The position numbers and the translations under genes are program-made. The notes below the pieces were generated by a model that was not told where the DNA came from, searched no databases, and saw nothing but the letters and a program-made list of their open reading frames with translations. From Pseudoalteromonas sp. N1230-9 (GTDB taxonomy: Bacteria; Pseudomonadota; Gammaproteobacteria; Enterobacterales; Alteromonadaceae): 64,000 nt of DNA. Numbering within the stretch: position 1 is the stretch's first letter; each line of letters starts with the position of its first letter. This document shows positions 1-7,528 of this stretch, in pieces. The stretch lies in NCBI RefSeq assembly GCF_032716425.1, contig NZ_CP090419.1, positions 2,110,001 through 2,174,000 on the forward strand. The letters run 5' to 3'.

Positions 1-500
1 TTAAACAAGAGCAAGGCTGGGTTAAATTGTTACAAGATAAATACGATGAAAAAGATCAATCTGTGTATCTTGTAAACGCCAGTATTAGTGGTGAAACCAC
101 AGGTGGCGCTCTTAGACGACTCGATGCCCTACTCGACGAGTTCGAACCCACCCATGTACTTATTGAGCTTGGCGGAAATGACGGACTGCGTGGTTTTCCA
201 GTCAAGCGCTTACAAGCTAACTTACGCGATTTAATCAGCAAAAGCCAACAAGCGGGAGCTAATACAGCCATTATGGAAGTGCATATTCCACCCAATTATG
301 GGCCACGTTATACCAAACTATTTACTGGCAGCTTTGAAACTATTGCAGATGAAACGAACTCTGAGTTGTTACCATTTTTCATGCTTGAAATAGCTGCTCG
401 CCCTGAGCTCATGCAAAATGACAACCTGCACCCTAACGCTGAAGCTCAACCCCTTATACGCGATATAATGTATAAAGAGATCAACCAATGGCTAGATTAA
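1..500 (+). CDS. tesA: Acyl-CoA thioesterase I / lysophospholipase L1 (partial, 5' end missing)
   Basis: This is the C-terminal part of a periplasmic SGNH/GDSL hydrolase that cleaves acyl thioesters and lysophospholipids. The reading frame is open from base 3, so the N-terminus with the GDSL block lies outside the window. Visible blocks are SISGETTGGALRR (block II Gly region), GGNDGLRG (block III, oxyanion Asn) and DNLHPN (block V, catalytic Asp and His). The EQGW stretch just before the visible part resembles E. coli TesA. A tRNA gene follows. The family assignment is firm; the exact substrate is not shown by the sequence. Confidence 0.92.
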   Translation, partial: KQEQGWVKLLQDKYDEKDQSVYLVNASISGETTGGALRRLDALLDEFEPTHVLIELGGNDGLRGFPVKRLQANLRDLISKSQQAGANTAIMEVHIPPNYGPRYTKLFTGSFETIADETNSELLPFFMLEIAARPELMQNDNLHPNAEAQPLIRDIMYKEINQWLD

Positions 501-614
501 CCTCTAGCCAATGCCCCCTCATATAAACCACGTGTAATAATGAACAATAAACAGGCAAACAAACCTAAGGTGTATTGATTTTTATAAAAAAAGCCGTACT
601 ATAGCTCGCAACGT

Positions 615-691
615 CGGCATATAGCGCAGCTTGGTAGCGCACTGTCATGGGGTGTCAGGGGTCGCAGGTTCAAATCCTGCTATGCCGACCA
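615..691 (+). tRNA. proL: tRNA-Pro, anticodon GGG
   Basis: A 77-nt cloverleaf with encoded CCA. The acceptor arms CGGCATA and TATGCCG pair fully. The D arm AGCGCAGCTTGGTAGCGC and the T loop GTTCAAATC are canonical. The anticodon loop ATGGGGT reads GGG, and the arm closely matches E. coli proL, including its T-T mismatch. A region with cassette remnants starts shortly after the 3' end. Confidence 0.95.
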
Positions 692-1061
692 TTTTTCTAC
701 ACTCTATTCAATATAGTTAATTAACTTAGCTATTTACTTTATCGCACCTTAACTCTGCATTCTTTTACTTATATCGCACATTTATCGCACCATACTTATC
801 TAAATGTATTTTCTCATTTTTAGGTTAGGTGTTGATTGGGTGATATATAGGAAGACAGCTAATGGCATATTTGCCCCTTTAAATATAATTTCATAAAAGC
901 TTCTCGGATAAATAATTTGCAAGAGACATGCAATGGATTGTGGCAGCTCATATACAACCTTATGCTTTTAACAATGAGATTGGAATTTTGCCTAACAGCT
1001 AGATTTGAGCGAGGAGCAGACGACCACTTCAGAGCATTTTTCGACAAATAAAGTATTTATT
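692..1061. other. Intergenic stretch with short direct repeats and cassette debris
   Basis: I see no convincing gene here. The heptamer ATCGCAC occurs three times (741-747, 773-779, 784-790), shortly after the tRNA. GTTAGGT at 824-830 and GCCTAAC at 990-996 match the attC core consensus, but neither has a clear partner, so this looks like decayed cassette sequence. A 62-codon minus-strand frame (859-1047) runs through that debris and is probably not a gene. Confidence 0.4.
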
Positions 1062-1117
1062 CGGTAACGCCTGCAACAGTCAGGAGCGAAGCGAGTCGGC
1101 TGCTTGTGTTGATTATG
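1062..1117 (-). repeat. attC site (short, degenerate)
   Basis: About 55 bp between GGTAAC and GTTGATT. Internal arms GCAACAGTCAGG and CGGCTGCTTG form an imperfect inverted repeat around a GAGCGAAGCGAG centre. The stop of the deacetylase gene is inside the right core. The left core deviates from consensus. Confidence 0.6.
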
Positions 1118-1823
1118 CATTTTTCCCTAACAACTGTGAGACCGTAACAAATTTGTAGCCTTTTGCTCTCAGCCCCTTAATTATTGGCCCTATAGCGTCT
1201 CGCGATTCTTTATTTTTAGATCCCAAAACGTGTAAAAGAATAATTGAACCTGGAGTAGAAGATTTAACAACATACTCTGCGATAGACGCAGAACTTCTCG
1301 AAATTTCAGGATAGATTTCAGGCTCAACATTCCATGTGATTGTTTTTACTCCTTCCGACTTCAAATAATAAGGCAGAACAAAAAGCTTTTTACCATATGG
1401 AGGCCTAAAGTATATCTCACCCTTAAATCCAATCTGGCGGATTAAAGCTGTGGTGGAGTCGATTTCTTCCCTCACTTCATCAAGCCCCATTAACATCATT
1501 CTTTTATGGCTGTACGAATGATTCCCTATCTGATGACCTGCGTTAACCAGATCTATAGCCGGCTGCTTGTTTTGTTGAATTCCCGACCCATTGAGGAAGA
1601 ACGTACCTTTCACATCATGCTCTTCAAGGATATTCAACACTTGAGTGGTATATTTCGCCCCCCAAGGACCATCATCAAATGTCAATGCGATAATCTTTTC
1701 ATTTGTTTCGGCCTTTGCGACTATCTCTCCAAACACCTGAAAAGTCCTTGATTTACTTATATTCCAGGCTCCAAAGATGATTACTGCAGAAAGAATCAAT
1801 ATCGGCAGGTATACTCTTTTCAA
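1113..1823 (-). CDS. Membrane-anchored polysaccharide deacetylase (NodB/CE4 family), cassette gene
   Basis: Metal-dependent deacetylase expected to remove N- or O-acetyl groups from extracytoplasmic polysaccharide or peptidoglycan. One N-terminal membrane segment (residues about 4-20) is followed by the NodB domain. CE4 motifs are visible: TFDDGP (catalytic base and metal Asp), GNHSYSH (metal His pair), RPPYG, ITWNVEPE and IILLHVL. All key residues are present, so it should be active. The start is a TTG with AAGGA about 9 bases upstream. It sits in a cassette between attC sites. The substrate cannot be read from the sequence. Confidence 0.88.
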   Translation of the reverse strand: MKRVYLPILILSAVIIFGAWNISKSRTFQVFGEIVAKAETNEKIIALTFDDGPWGAKYTTQVLNILEEHDVKGTFFLNGSGIQQNKQPAIDLVNAGHQIGNHSYSHKRMMLMGLDEVREEIDSTTALIRQIGFKGEIYFRPPYGKKLFVLPYYLKSEGVKTITWNVEPEIYPEISRSSASIAEYVVKSSTPGSIILLHVLGSKNKESRDAIGPIIKGLRAKGYKFVTVSQLLGKNA

Positions 1824-1841
1824 TGGTTTTCATCCTTATTT

Positions 1842-1926
1842 ACATAACGCCTATAGCTAGCGTATTTTTGGAATGTAGCCGAAGGCGAAATGGAAAAAAA
1901 TATTGCAAGACTATACTTGTTAAATG
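1842..1926 (-). repeat. attC site
   Basis: About 85 bp from ACATAAC to GTTAAATGC. The TAA stop of the next cassette gene lies within the right core. The internal arms are weakly paired around TAGCCGAAGGCGAA. Position and cores support it more than its fold does. Confidence 0.65.
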
Positions 1927-2297
1927 CCTTCAATTTGCTTGACTTCGCTACCATTAGATAACTTTACTCTGTATTGCATACCGACCTCATTTTCTATTTT
2001 GATAATACCTGTAGTAGACTCCACTTCTAACTTAACAATAAAGACATCTTGAACATCTCTTTCCAAACCTCTTTTGTATTTAGTCTTGTAGATCTGCTTG
2101 GCCCAAATTACCTCACCGCTTTCCACCTCAACCGCCCGAACAAAACCACCATTCTGCGTTGTTCCATTTTCAAGAGCCCAAGGCACAGCCTCATACTTAA
2201 CTCCCTCATACTCTACAGGGAATACACGTTCCGACCCTGGACGCTTTGCCCAGCATAAACTTGAGCTGGCCAATAAGATTAGAATGAGATATTTCAT
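1920..2297 (-). CDS. Secreted protein of unknown function, cassette gene
   Basis: 125 residues with a clear signal peptide (MKYLILILLASSSLCWA). I do not recognise a domain. The mature part is rich in Glu, Val and Lys with alternating hydrophobic residues, suggesting a small beta-sheet protein. The frame is open for a further 23 codons upstream, but those codons are the preceding attC site, so I start at the ATG at 2297, where the signal peptide begins. It is flanked by attC sites on both sides and ends in a core site. Confidence 0.7.
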   Translation of the reverse strand: MKYLILILLASSSLCWAKRPGSERVFPVEYEGVKYEAVPWALENGTTQNGGFVRAVEVESGEVIWAKQIYKTKYKRGLERDVQDVFIVKLEVESTTGIIKIENEVGMQYRVKLSNGSEVKQIEGI

Positions 2298-2300
2298 AGC

Positions 2301-2399
2301 ATTTAACGCCCACATAAAATGCAGATAATGCTTGGCTAAAATTAGCGAGGAACGAGCGTCAGCCAAGCTTTAGACATCCATTCATGCGCTTGTTAGGTG
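2301..2399 (-). repeat. attC site
   Basis: 99 bp from ATTTAAC to GTTAGGTG (the right core matches GTTRRRY exactly). Inner arms GCTTGGCT and AGCCAAGC flank an AAATTAGCGA(G/A)GAA centre that is nearly identical to the site at 3063-3165, indicating a lineage-specific attC family. Confidence 0.85.
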
Positions 2400-2416
2400 T
2401 TTGGATACACCACAAG

Positions 2417-2698
2417 TTAACTTCCTGATTCTATTGCTTCGTGATAAAAGCCAGCAAAACCTTTGAATGAATCAGTATTCAACACTTCTAATTTAAGAGG
2501 ATTCCCTCTTAAATTGGATGGCTTTTCGAAGCCAAATCTAACTGTTTCTAGCGAAGCAGCTTCGAAGTCTAATTCGTTATCATCTTGCAGTTGAAACAAC
2601 ATACAGCGATGCTTTTGGCCAATTTCAGGAAAAGAATAATCGTGTTCTGCTTTTCCTGTGAATATCCCCTCAAATCCATAGATAACGACAATACTCAT
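2417..2698 (-). CDS. Hypothetical protein, cassette gene
   Basis: 93 residues, no signal peptide or membrane segment, mildly acidic. I do not recognise a family. The ATG at 2698 directly follows the attC core, leaving a very short leader typical of cassettes. The composition (FGFEKP, KLEVLNTDSF) suggests a small soluble alpha/beta protein. Confidence 0.65.
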   Translation of the reverse strand: MSIVVIYGFEGIFTGKAEHDYSFPEIGQKHRCMLFQLQDDNELDFEAASLETVRFGFEKPSNLRGNPLKLEVLNTDSFKGFAGFYHEAIESGS

Positions 2699-2701
2699 GA
2701 A

Positions 2702-2805
2702 ACACCTAACGCCGCTGTAACCGACTAAAAACAGTTGGCTAAAATTTTGTGAGCCACGAACAAAGCCAACTGTTTTTTGTCCGAGTTTACAACTTTGTTA
2801 TGTTC
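2702..2805 (-). repeat. attC site
   Basis: 104 bp from ACCTAAC to GTTATGTTC. Strong arms AAACAGTTGGCT and AGCCAACTGTTT pair almost fully. Confidence 0.85.
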
Positions 2806-2867
2806 ACTTTTAACTTTTAAAGTAAGTGTTTGTTTAGTCATATTTCAATATGATAAATGTTTTAAAC

Positions 2868-3047
2868 TTAACTAAAGAAAAAATCAATTAGCATTAAAGC
2901 GACTACAGAGTAGACCAACATCAGTTGCCATTTATTAAACCGAAAGAAAAACTCGTAACCACAAACAGGGCAAAGCCTTTTTGTATATTGAGGTGCAACT
3001 CGCTCTTCTCTAGGAATAACATCGGAATTGCATTTAGGGCATTTCAA
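2868..3047 (-). CDS. Small zinc-ribbon membrane protein, cassette gene (TTG start)
   Basis: 59 residues. The N-terminal half has two Cys pairs, CPKC (residues 3-6) and CPVCG (about 26-30), fitting a zinc ribbon. The C-terminal half, from about residue 41, is one hydrophobic membrane segment ending in DFFFS. The start is a TTG preceded by AGGTGA at good spacing; no ATG is available. Being between two attC sites supports it as a real cassette gene. Function unknown. Confidence 0.65.
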   Translation of the reverse strand: MKCPKCNSDVIPREERVAPQYTKRLCPVCGYEFFFRFNKWQLMLVYSVVALMLIDFFFS

Positions 3048-3062
3048 CTGATTTCACCTGTG

Positions 3063-3165
3063 AACATAACGCCCGCATAATAGGCGGATTAAGCTTGGCT
3101 GAAATTAGCGAAGAATGAGCGCAGCCAAGCTTTTTGCGTCCACCCTTAATTCGATTGTTATGTGC
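3063..3165 (-). repeat. attC site
   Basis: About 103 bp from ACATAAC to GTTATGTGC. Perfect inner arms AAGCTTGGCT and AGCCAAGCTT surround the same centre as the site at 2301-2399. Confidence 0.88.
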
Positions 3166-3171
3166 CTTGTA

Positions 3172-3552
3172 CTACAAAACGTGAATATCATTTATAGTGG
3201 CACTAAACTGATTATTTTTGACCCGAGAAAACTCGAACTCTACGGTTAAATCTGTGATTTCACCATTCACAGGGAAATAGAAACCAAAAAGGTAACTACC
3301 GTCATTACATTGCAGGAATTCTGGTGTACAAAAAGCTATATCAGTATTCTCGATTTTAAATTCTGATTCGTTACCGTAATAATCAAAAACAGCTTCTCTT
3401 ATTTCTTTTTCACCCCAGCGTGCACCGTAATTATTAGGTACAGTTACCAAACTAAGTGCTTGTTCAAAACTATCCTGCGACAGGTAGCAAAGCCATTTTT
3501 GACAGTATGCTTTTAACTCAGGTTCAACATTTTGGTTTAACAGTTTTAGCAT
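3172..3552 (-). CDS. Hypothetical protein, cassette gene
   Basis: 126 residues, soluble and acidic, starting MLKLLNQNVE. I chose the ATG at 3552 because AAGGAAAG precedes it; nine more in-frame codons upstream belong to the attC core. The first half looks helical (YCQKWLCYLSQDSFEQAL) and the second half beta-rich (LFGFYFPVNGE, TVEFEFSRV), a layout like many small immunity or ligand-binding proteins. No family recognised. Confidence 0.7.
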   Translation of the reverse strand: MLKLLNQNVEPELKAYCQKWLCYLSQDSFEQALSLVTVPNNYGARWGEKEIREAVFDYYGNESEFKIENTDIAFCTPEFLQCNDGSYLFGFYFPVNGEITDLTVEFEFSRVKNNQFSATINDIHVL

Positions 3553-3564
3553 GACTTTCCTTAG

Positions 3565-3676
3565 GCACATAACTTCCAAATATGGGGCGCAGACATGTGT
3601 GCAAAAATGGCGAAGCCGCGCACATGTTTGCGTCCCAGCGAGCGACAGCGAGTGCCATAATTTGTTTGTTATGTGC
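3565..3676 (-). repeat. attC site
   Basis: 112 bp from GCACATAAC to GTTATGTGC; these terminal cores are perfect inverted repeats. Inner arms GACATGTGTGC and GCGCACATGT flank AAAAATGGCGAAGCC. Confidence 0.85.
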
Positions 3677-3706
3677 GATTACAAAACTGCCTTGTTCCAA
3701 CTGTCT

Positions 3707-3943
3707 TTACCCCTTAAAGCGAGTTTTAAATATAGAATAAAAAGTTGATGCTAATAACACGATTAGAGCAAGCAGGCCTAACCATAGAGATGCTAGGTAA
3801 TAAAAGACGGTTGCTGTGCCAGATGAAACAGAAAATAGTCCACAATCATAACCGCATGTTTCCATTCTATATGCCGCAAACGTGAACATAACTAGTAAAC
3901 ATATAAGAGCGATTAGACTAATAACCTTTATTTTTCTTAGCAT
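3707..3943 (-). CDS. Small two-helix membrane protein, first cassette
   Basis: 78 residues with two predicted membrane helices (about 7-26 and 46-69), a loop with two Cys (ETCGYDCG) between them and a basic C-terminus. I do not recognise it. It is the cassette closest to the array's upstream border at 3976, where an integrase promoter would normally lie, but none is visible. Confidence 0.65.
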   Translation of the reverse strand: MLRKIKVISLIALICLLVMFTFAAYRMETCGYDCGLFSVSSGTATVFYYLASLWLGLLALIVLLASTFYSIFKTRFKG

Positions 3944-3976
3944 TCAAAACTCCATTTTCACAGCTAAGCACATAAC

Positions 3977-4406
3977 AATTTAATAGTGCGCAAATCGCGT
4001 ATATTTCTACCACACAACTGCTCACTTTTCTTATTGCTACGTTTTTACCAAATTAGCTAACCTTTTGCTAGTTAACAAGGTATTTTAAAATTGGTAAAGT
4101 GGTCATGCGCAAATTGCTCATTTTTCTGAATATAGGGGAAAGTTGTAAATTCTGAATATAAAAACTATATCAAAAGAAAATGTTCGCCATTTCCTCAAAG
4201 CAGACCTTTAGAGCATTTAAATTAACTTGTTTTTGGCAGAACGAGTTACACCCCAAGTTCAGTTAATAGAAGACAACCAAGAATACAGACGACTCTGCAC
4301 TTCACCTATAAAATCACCAAATTATAAAACAACCCTCCTCGCAGCTTGACTAATTATTATACTCCTATAAGTTGTAAATATAATAATTAAGTAGAAGGAT
4401 TTACTC
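3977..4406. other. AT-rich intergenic region between cassette array and phospholipase-like gene
   Basis: No gene and no integrase remnant could be read. Nested inverted repeats occur at 4044-4098 (outer arms TTTACCAA and TTGGTAAA, inner ACCTT and AAGGT). A second, perfect 11-bp inverted repeat lies just upstream of the next gene and is listed separately. Confidence 0.4.
4351..4389. promoter_or_regulatory. Perfect inverted repeat upstream of the phospholipase-like gene
   Basis: TAATTATTATA and TATAATAATTA, 11 bp each with a 17-bp spacer, end 17 bases before the ATG at 4407 and just before its AGAAGGA ribosome site. The position fits an operator or a promoter-overlapping hairpin. The regulator is unknown. 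Confidence 0.4.
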
Positions 4407-5321
4407 ATGCCTGGTGCATTCGCACATATTACGGCGGCTAATTTAGCAACTGATAACAATGCTCTTTCAAGGATGAGCATTCCAAATCAAGCCAAGTTAA
4501 TTTTAAGTACGAATCAAAAGTATATTGAGCTTGGTTGCGTGTCTCCTGATTATCCTTATCTTGCCTTAGGTAATGCAGCACAAAACAAGTGGGCTGATTT
4601 AATGCATTATCAAAACACAGGTGATGTTATTAAGGAAGCCATAAAGTATTGTAAAAACCTTGAGGGACGGGCGAAAGAAAAATGCTTTGCATGGCTGTGT
4701 GGCTATATGTCGCATGTTGCTGCTGATATAACGATACACCCTGTGGTCGAGCTTAAAGTAGGACCGTACGAGCATAATCAGGCTGAACACAGACAATGTG
4801 AGATGAATCAAGATTCGTTTATTTGGTCGCGATTAAATCTAGGCGAAATTGGCTTTGCCGACCGCGTTGAGTTAAATATTGGCTCATGCACCAATCAAGA
4901 GAATTGTCTTGATGATGATATAAAGCAAATTTGGCAGTACATATTAACTAGTACACACACTGAATATGCCCAAGTAACAGAACCCAACTTTGATGCATGG
5001 CATGGTGGTTTTCAATTAGTAGTAAATAACGCAGAGGAAGGATACAGACTGTTTCCTTGGGCTAGGCATGTTGCCGCTGACAACGGCCTTCTTTACCCTC
5101 GTGAGGATGAAGTTGACAGTAGCTTTATAGAAGACCTCGCAACCCCTAATGGTCCAATGCACTATAATGACGTGTTTGATTTAGCCGTTAAAAATATTAA
5201 ATACTTTATATCCATCATCGCTAACGATATTTTTAATGATGAAGAATGCACTCAACTTTGCAACTGGAATTTGGATACGGGTAAAGATGAACACGGACAC
5301 TTAACAGCGTGGAATATTTAA
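4407..5321 (+). CDS. Zinc-dependent phospholipase C-like protein
   Basis: 304 residues. The start MPGAFAHITAA and later helices with spaced His and Asp (HVAADITIHP, WARHVAADNG) match the zinc-dependent phospholipase C fold, where the N-terminal region and His residues bind zinc. No signal peptide is seen, so it may act in the cytosol or be exported unconventionally. It is followed after one base by a lipoprotein gene, forming a two-gene operon. The activity is inferred from family resemblance only. Confidence 0.72.
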   Translation: MPGAFAHITAANLATDNNALSRMSIPNQAKLILSTNQKYIELGCVSPDYPYLALGNAAQNKWADLMHYQNTGDVIKEAIKYCKNLEGRAKEKCFAWLCGYMSHVAADITIHPVVELKVGPYEHNQAEHRQCEMNQDSFIWSRLNLGEIGFADRVELNIGSCTNQENCLDDDIKQIWQYILTSTHTEYAQVTEPNFDAWHGGFQLVVNNAEEGYRLFPWARHVAADNGLLYPREDEVDSSFIEDLATPNGPMHYNDVFDLAVKNIKYFISIIANDIFNDEECTQLCNWNLDTGKDEHGHLTAWNI

Positions 5322-5322
5322 A

Positions 5323-5730
5323 ATGCGATATATAATTCTCATCACAGCAATTGTTTTATCAGCAGGTTGCGCGAGTTCAGCAAATACTTACAACCCTGAA
5401 GAAATGGCAGATCTTGCATCGCAATTAAAAGATATTTCTGCCGCAGTGGATGGAACACTAAAGTTTAGCTCAGAGTCATATACTGACCCACAAAAATTAC
5501 TATTAACGGCGATCCGAGGCGATAAAAGCAGGCTTACGCCATTTAAAAATTATCAGTTAAAAGTTGTTATTCAAGAGCAAGATGCCGCTTTACTGCTTTG
5601 CCAAGATGAGCGGCTACTTATCGAAGATATCGGTTGCACAGCCAAATCAGACATACAACATTGGCAGTCGAGTACGCCTCTTGCTTGTGAAGCGACAGTT
5701 ACTTTTAGTCAACTGTGCGCGAGTCATTAA
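5323..5730 (+). CDS. Small lipoprotein of unknown function
   Basis: 135 residues with a lipoprotein signal (lipobox LSAGC, Cys 16). The mature part has a helical start and four further Cys residues near the C-terminus (LLCQDE, IGCTAK, LACEA, QLCAS) that could form disulfides. The gene begins one base after the phospholipase-like gene stops, so they are co-transcribed and perhaps translationally coupled. No family recognised. Confidence 0.7.
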   Translation: MRYIILITAIVLSAGCASSANTYNPEEMADLASQLKDISAAVDGTLKFSSESYTDPQKLLLTAIRGDKSRLTPFKNYQLKVVIQEQDAALLLCQDERLLIEDIGCTAKSDIQHWQSSTPLACEATVTFSQLCASH

Positions 5731-5765
5731 CTTTCTAAATGCTGATTTGATATTCCTTTAATGTT

Positions 5766-7025
5766 TTAACCACAATTAATTATTGGAATATCAGACCACC
5801 TAGTTGTGTAATGCGGTGATAAAAATGCGCGGCGCATATTCCATTTCTGCGTTAAACACTCACTGCCTGATTGTAAAGCACCTGTTCCGTACCGACTATT
5901 AATTAAATCAACACAGTCCATAAGTACTTGCTTAGACTGCTTTTCAGTAAATAAGTCTAGCTGCTTATTTGCCGAGCATTCCAACTCAATTGCCCCGACT
6001 CCACAGCGATAAAAATGCACATTCTCTTTGTATATTTTTTCTAATATTAATGAGGCTGCTTTTGTGATTTCGAGTGTATCTGCTGTAGCAGCAGGAAAAT
6101 CAAATATTATAGACTTTTTATAATACTCATTATCATGTGGTGAGCTGGCAGCAAATACCACAATACGCTTTGTTATAGAGCCCTGCCTTCTTAGTTTTCG
6201 ACCAACAATTGCTGCGTGCGCACTTAATGCGGCTCTTAATGTGTTGATATCTGTAACTCGCTCACCAAAACTACGTGTAGAAAACACCTCTTTTTTACCT
6301 TGCTTCACTTCATCCCAATTTAAACAAGCCACACCATTTAATTCACTCACCGTTCGCTCAACAACAACACTAAATAACCTACGCATTTTTTTGGGGCTTT
6401 GATCTGCAAGTTGCAGTGCTGTTTCTATTCCCATCAGTTTAAATTTTTTTGCTAAACGAGAGCCGACTCCCCATACATGCCTTACATCCATTTGACTGAG
6501 TATTTGTTTACGTGAAGTCTCGTCATTGATAACAGCCACACCTTTAAAACCTGGTAGTTTTTTAGCCGCATAATTTGCAGCTTTAGCTAATGTTGGCGTT
6601 GTGCCAAACCCGATCCCAACAGGCAAGCTTGTTTCTCGCCATACGGTGCGCCTTATTTGCTGACCATAAGCATGCCAATCAGTAATCAGGCTACTAAACC
6701 CTGTAAATTTTAAAAATGACTCATCTATCGAGTAAACATGGTGCGTATCGCTAAACCGGCTTATCACTGTCATCATACGCTCACTTAAATCGGCATATAA
6801 TTCATAGTTTGATGAACGCACCACTACATTATTTTTAGCTAAAAAATTTTTAACTTTAAAATAAGGTGCAAAGTTTGGAATATTTAGCTTTCTAGCGATT
6901 GGGCAAACGGCGCAAATACAGCCATCGTTGTTCGTTAGGACAACAACCGGTTTATAGCGGATGGAGGGATCAAACACTTTCTCTGCGCTTGCGTAAAAAG
7001 CGGCGGCATCAACTAGCGCATACAT
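5766..7025 (-). CDS. umuC: DNA polymerase V catalytic subunit UmuC
   Basis: Y-family translesion polymerase, 419 residues, a normal length. Catalytic residues are visible: Asp6 in MYALVDAAAF and Asp101-Glu102 in YSIDES. The NNDGC motif and the little-finger and C-terminal regions follow in order. It overlaps umuD by 13 bases, so translation is probably coupled. The SOS box upstream of umuD should drive both genes after DNA damage. No truncation or missing catalytic residue is seen. Confidence 0.95.
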   Translation of the reverse strand: MYALVDAAAFYASAEKVFDPSIRYKPVVVLTNNDGCICAVCPIARKLNIPNFAPYFKVKNFLAKNNVVVRSSNYELYADLSERMMTVISRFSDTHHVYSIDESFLKFTGFSSLITDWHAYGQQIRRTVWRETSLPVGIGFGTTPTLAKAANYAAKKLPGFKGVAVINDETSRKQILSQMDVRHVWGVGSRLAKKFKLMGIETALQLADQSPKKMRRLFSVVVERTVSELNGVACLNWDEVKQGKKEVFSTRSFGERVTDINTLRAALSAHAAIVGRKLRRQGSITKRIVVFAASSPHDNEYYKKSIIFDFPAATADTLEITKAASLILEKIYKENVHFYRCGVGAIELECSANKQLDLFTEKQSKQVLMDCVDLINSRYGTGALQSGSECLTQKWNMRRAFLSPHYTTRWSDIPIINCG

Positions 7026-7429
7026 AAGGAGCTTACGCTTTTGTTATTTTTAAATGTTCGTATGCAAGCAGTTACAACTCCCTCAACTTTAAACTGGTCG
7101 TCTTCATAAATTGATACGGGCTTATATAAGTCTGAGGCTGATAATAATTGCCGTTTATTGGTATCAATAATCTTGCACACAAAGCTGCCATTGTAAGTGG
7201 CAACAATAATGTCGCCATTTTGGATAGCCACGCTCCTATCAACGATTAATAAGTCTTTATCAAAGATTTTTGCATCTACCATTGAGTGACCTGATGCTAA
7301 ACCTATAAAGGTTGCATGGGGATGTTTAATAAGCAGCTCATCAAGCGACAAGCCAAGTTCTTTGTACTCTGCCGCAGGCGACTCAAAACCCGTAATACCT
7401 GCTTCAATATAGATAGGAATAACAAACAT
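7013..7429 (-). CDS. umuD: DNA polymerase V accessory protein UmuD (S24 self-cleaving)
   Basis: 138 residues from the ATG at 7429; a TTG four codons upstream is less likely. The Ser-Lys dyad of the LexA/UmuD family is Ser49 (SGHSM) and Lys86 (FVCK), with the same 37-residue spacing as in E. coli. The arm before the conserved GFESPAAEY region is about ten residues shorter than in E. coli, and the usual Cys-Gly cleavage pair there is replaced; Ala10-Gly11 is the likeliest cleavage point. It is co-transcribed with umuC. Confidence 0.93.
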   Translation of the reverse strand: MFVIPIYIEAGITGFESPAAEYKELGLSLDELLIKHPHATFIGLASGHSMVDAKIFDKDLLIVDRSVAIQNGDIIVATYNGSFVCKIIDTNKRQLLSASDLYKPVSIYEDDQFKVEGVVTACIRTFKNNKSVSSLCMR

Positions 7430-7442
7430 ACATAACCACAAA

Positions 7443-7462
7443 TACTGTACATAAATACAGTA
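7443..7462 (-). promoter_or_regulatory. LexA (SOS) box of umuDC
   Basis: TACTGT-N8-ACAGTA, a perfect CTGT-N8-ACAG palindrome, 13 bases before the umuD start codon. It matches the classical gammaproteobacterial SOS box and predicts DNA-damage induction of umuDC. Confidence 0.93.
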
Positions 7463-7528
7463 TAGGTTAGATAAAATAATTAGGAAAGTGGAATTTTATA
7501 AGCCTAAAAGCAAGATTCTGTAACTTAC

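Larger units (their letters stand above)
1062..3976 (-). mobile_element. Integron gene-cassette array without visible integrase (CALIN-type)
   Basis: Six minus-strand genes alternate with six attC-like sites. Each site is an imperfect inverted repeat of about 55-112 bp that starts with an xYYYAAC-like core and ends with a GTT(A/R)xxx core. The stops of the NodB gene (1113) and of the 125-residue gene (1920) fall inside attC cores, as is common for cassettes. The last core, GCACATAAC at 3968-3976, marks the upstream end of the array. No tyrosine recombinase of the IntI type is seen on either side. Confidence 0.82.

Noticed and set aside
824..830. GTTAGGT as the core of a complete attC
   Set aside because: It matches the consensus, but no convincing left core or paired arms could be found upstream.
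859..1047. 62-codon minus-strand frame as a seventh cassette gene
   Set aside because: It runs across an attC-like half site (GCCTAAC at 990-996), has no ribosome site I can see and no recognisable protein pattern.
2298..2366. N-terminal extension of the 125-residue cassette protein
   Set aside because: The additional codons translate the attC site, and a signal peptide begins at the ATG at 2297.
4044..4098. Nested inverted repeats as an attI or attC site
   Set aside because: Core sites are not placed as in attC and no integrase gene adjoins, so a chance or terminator-like structure is as likely.
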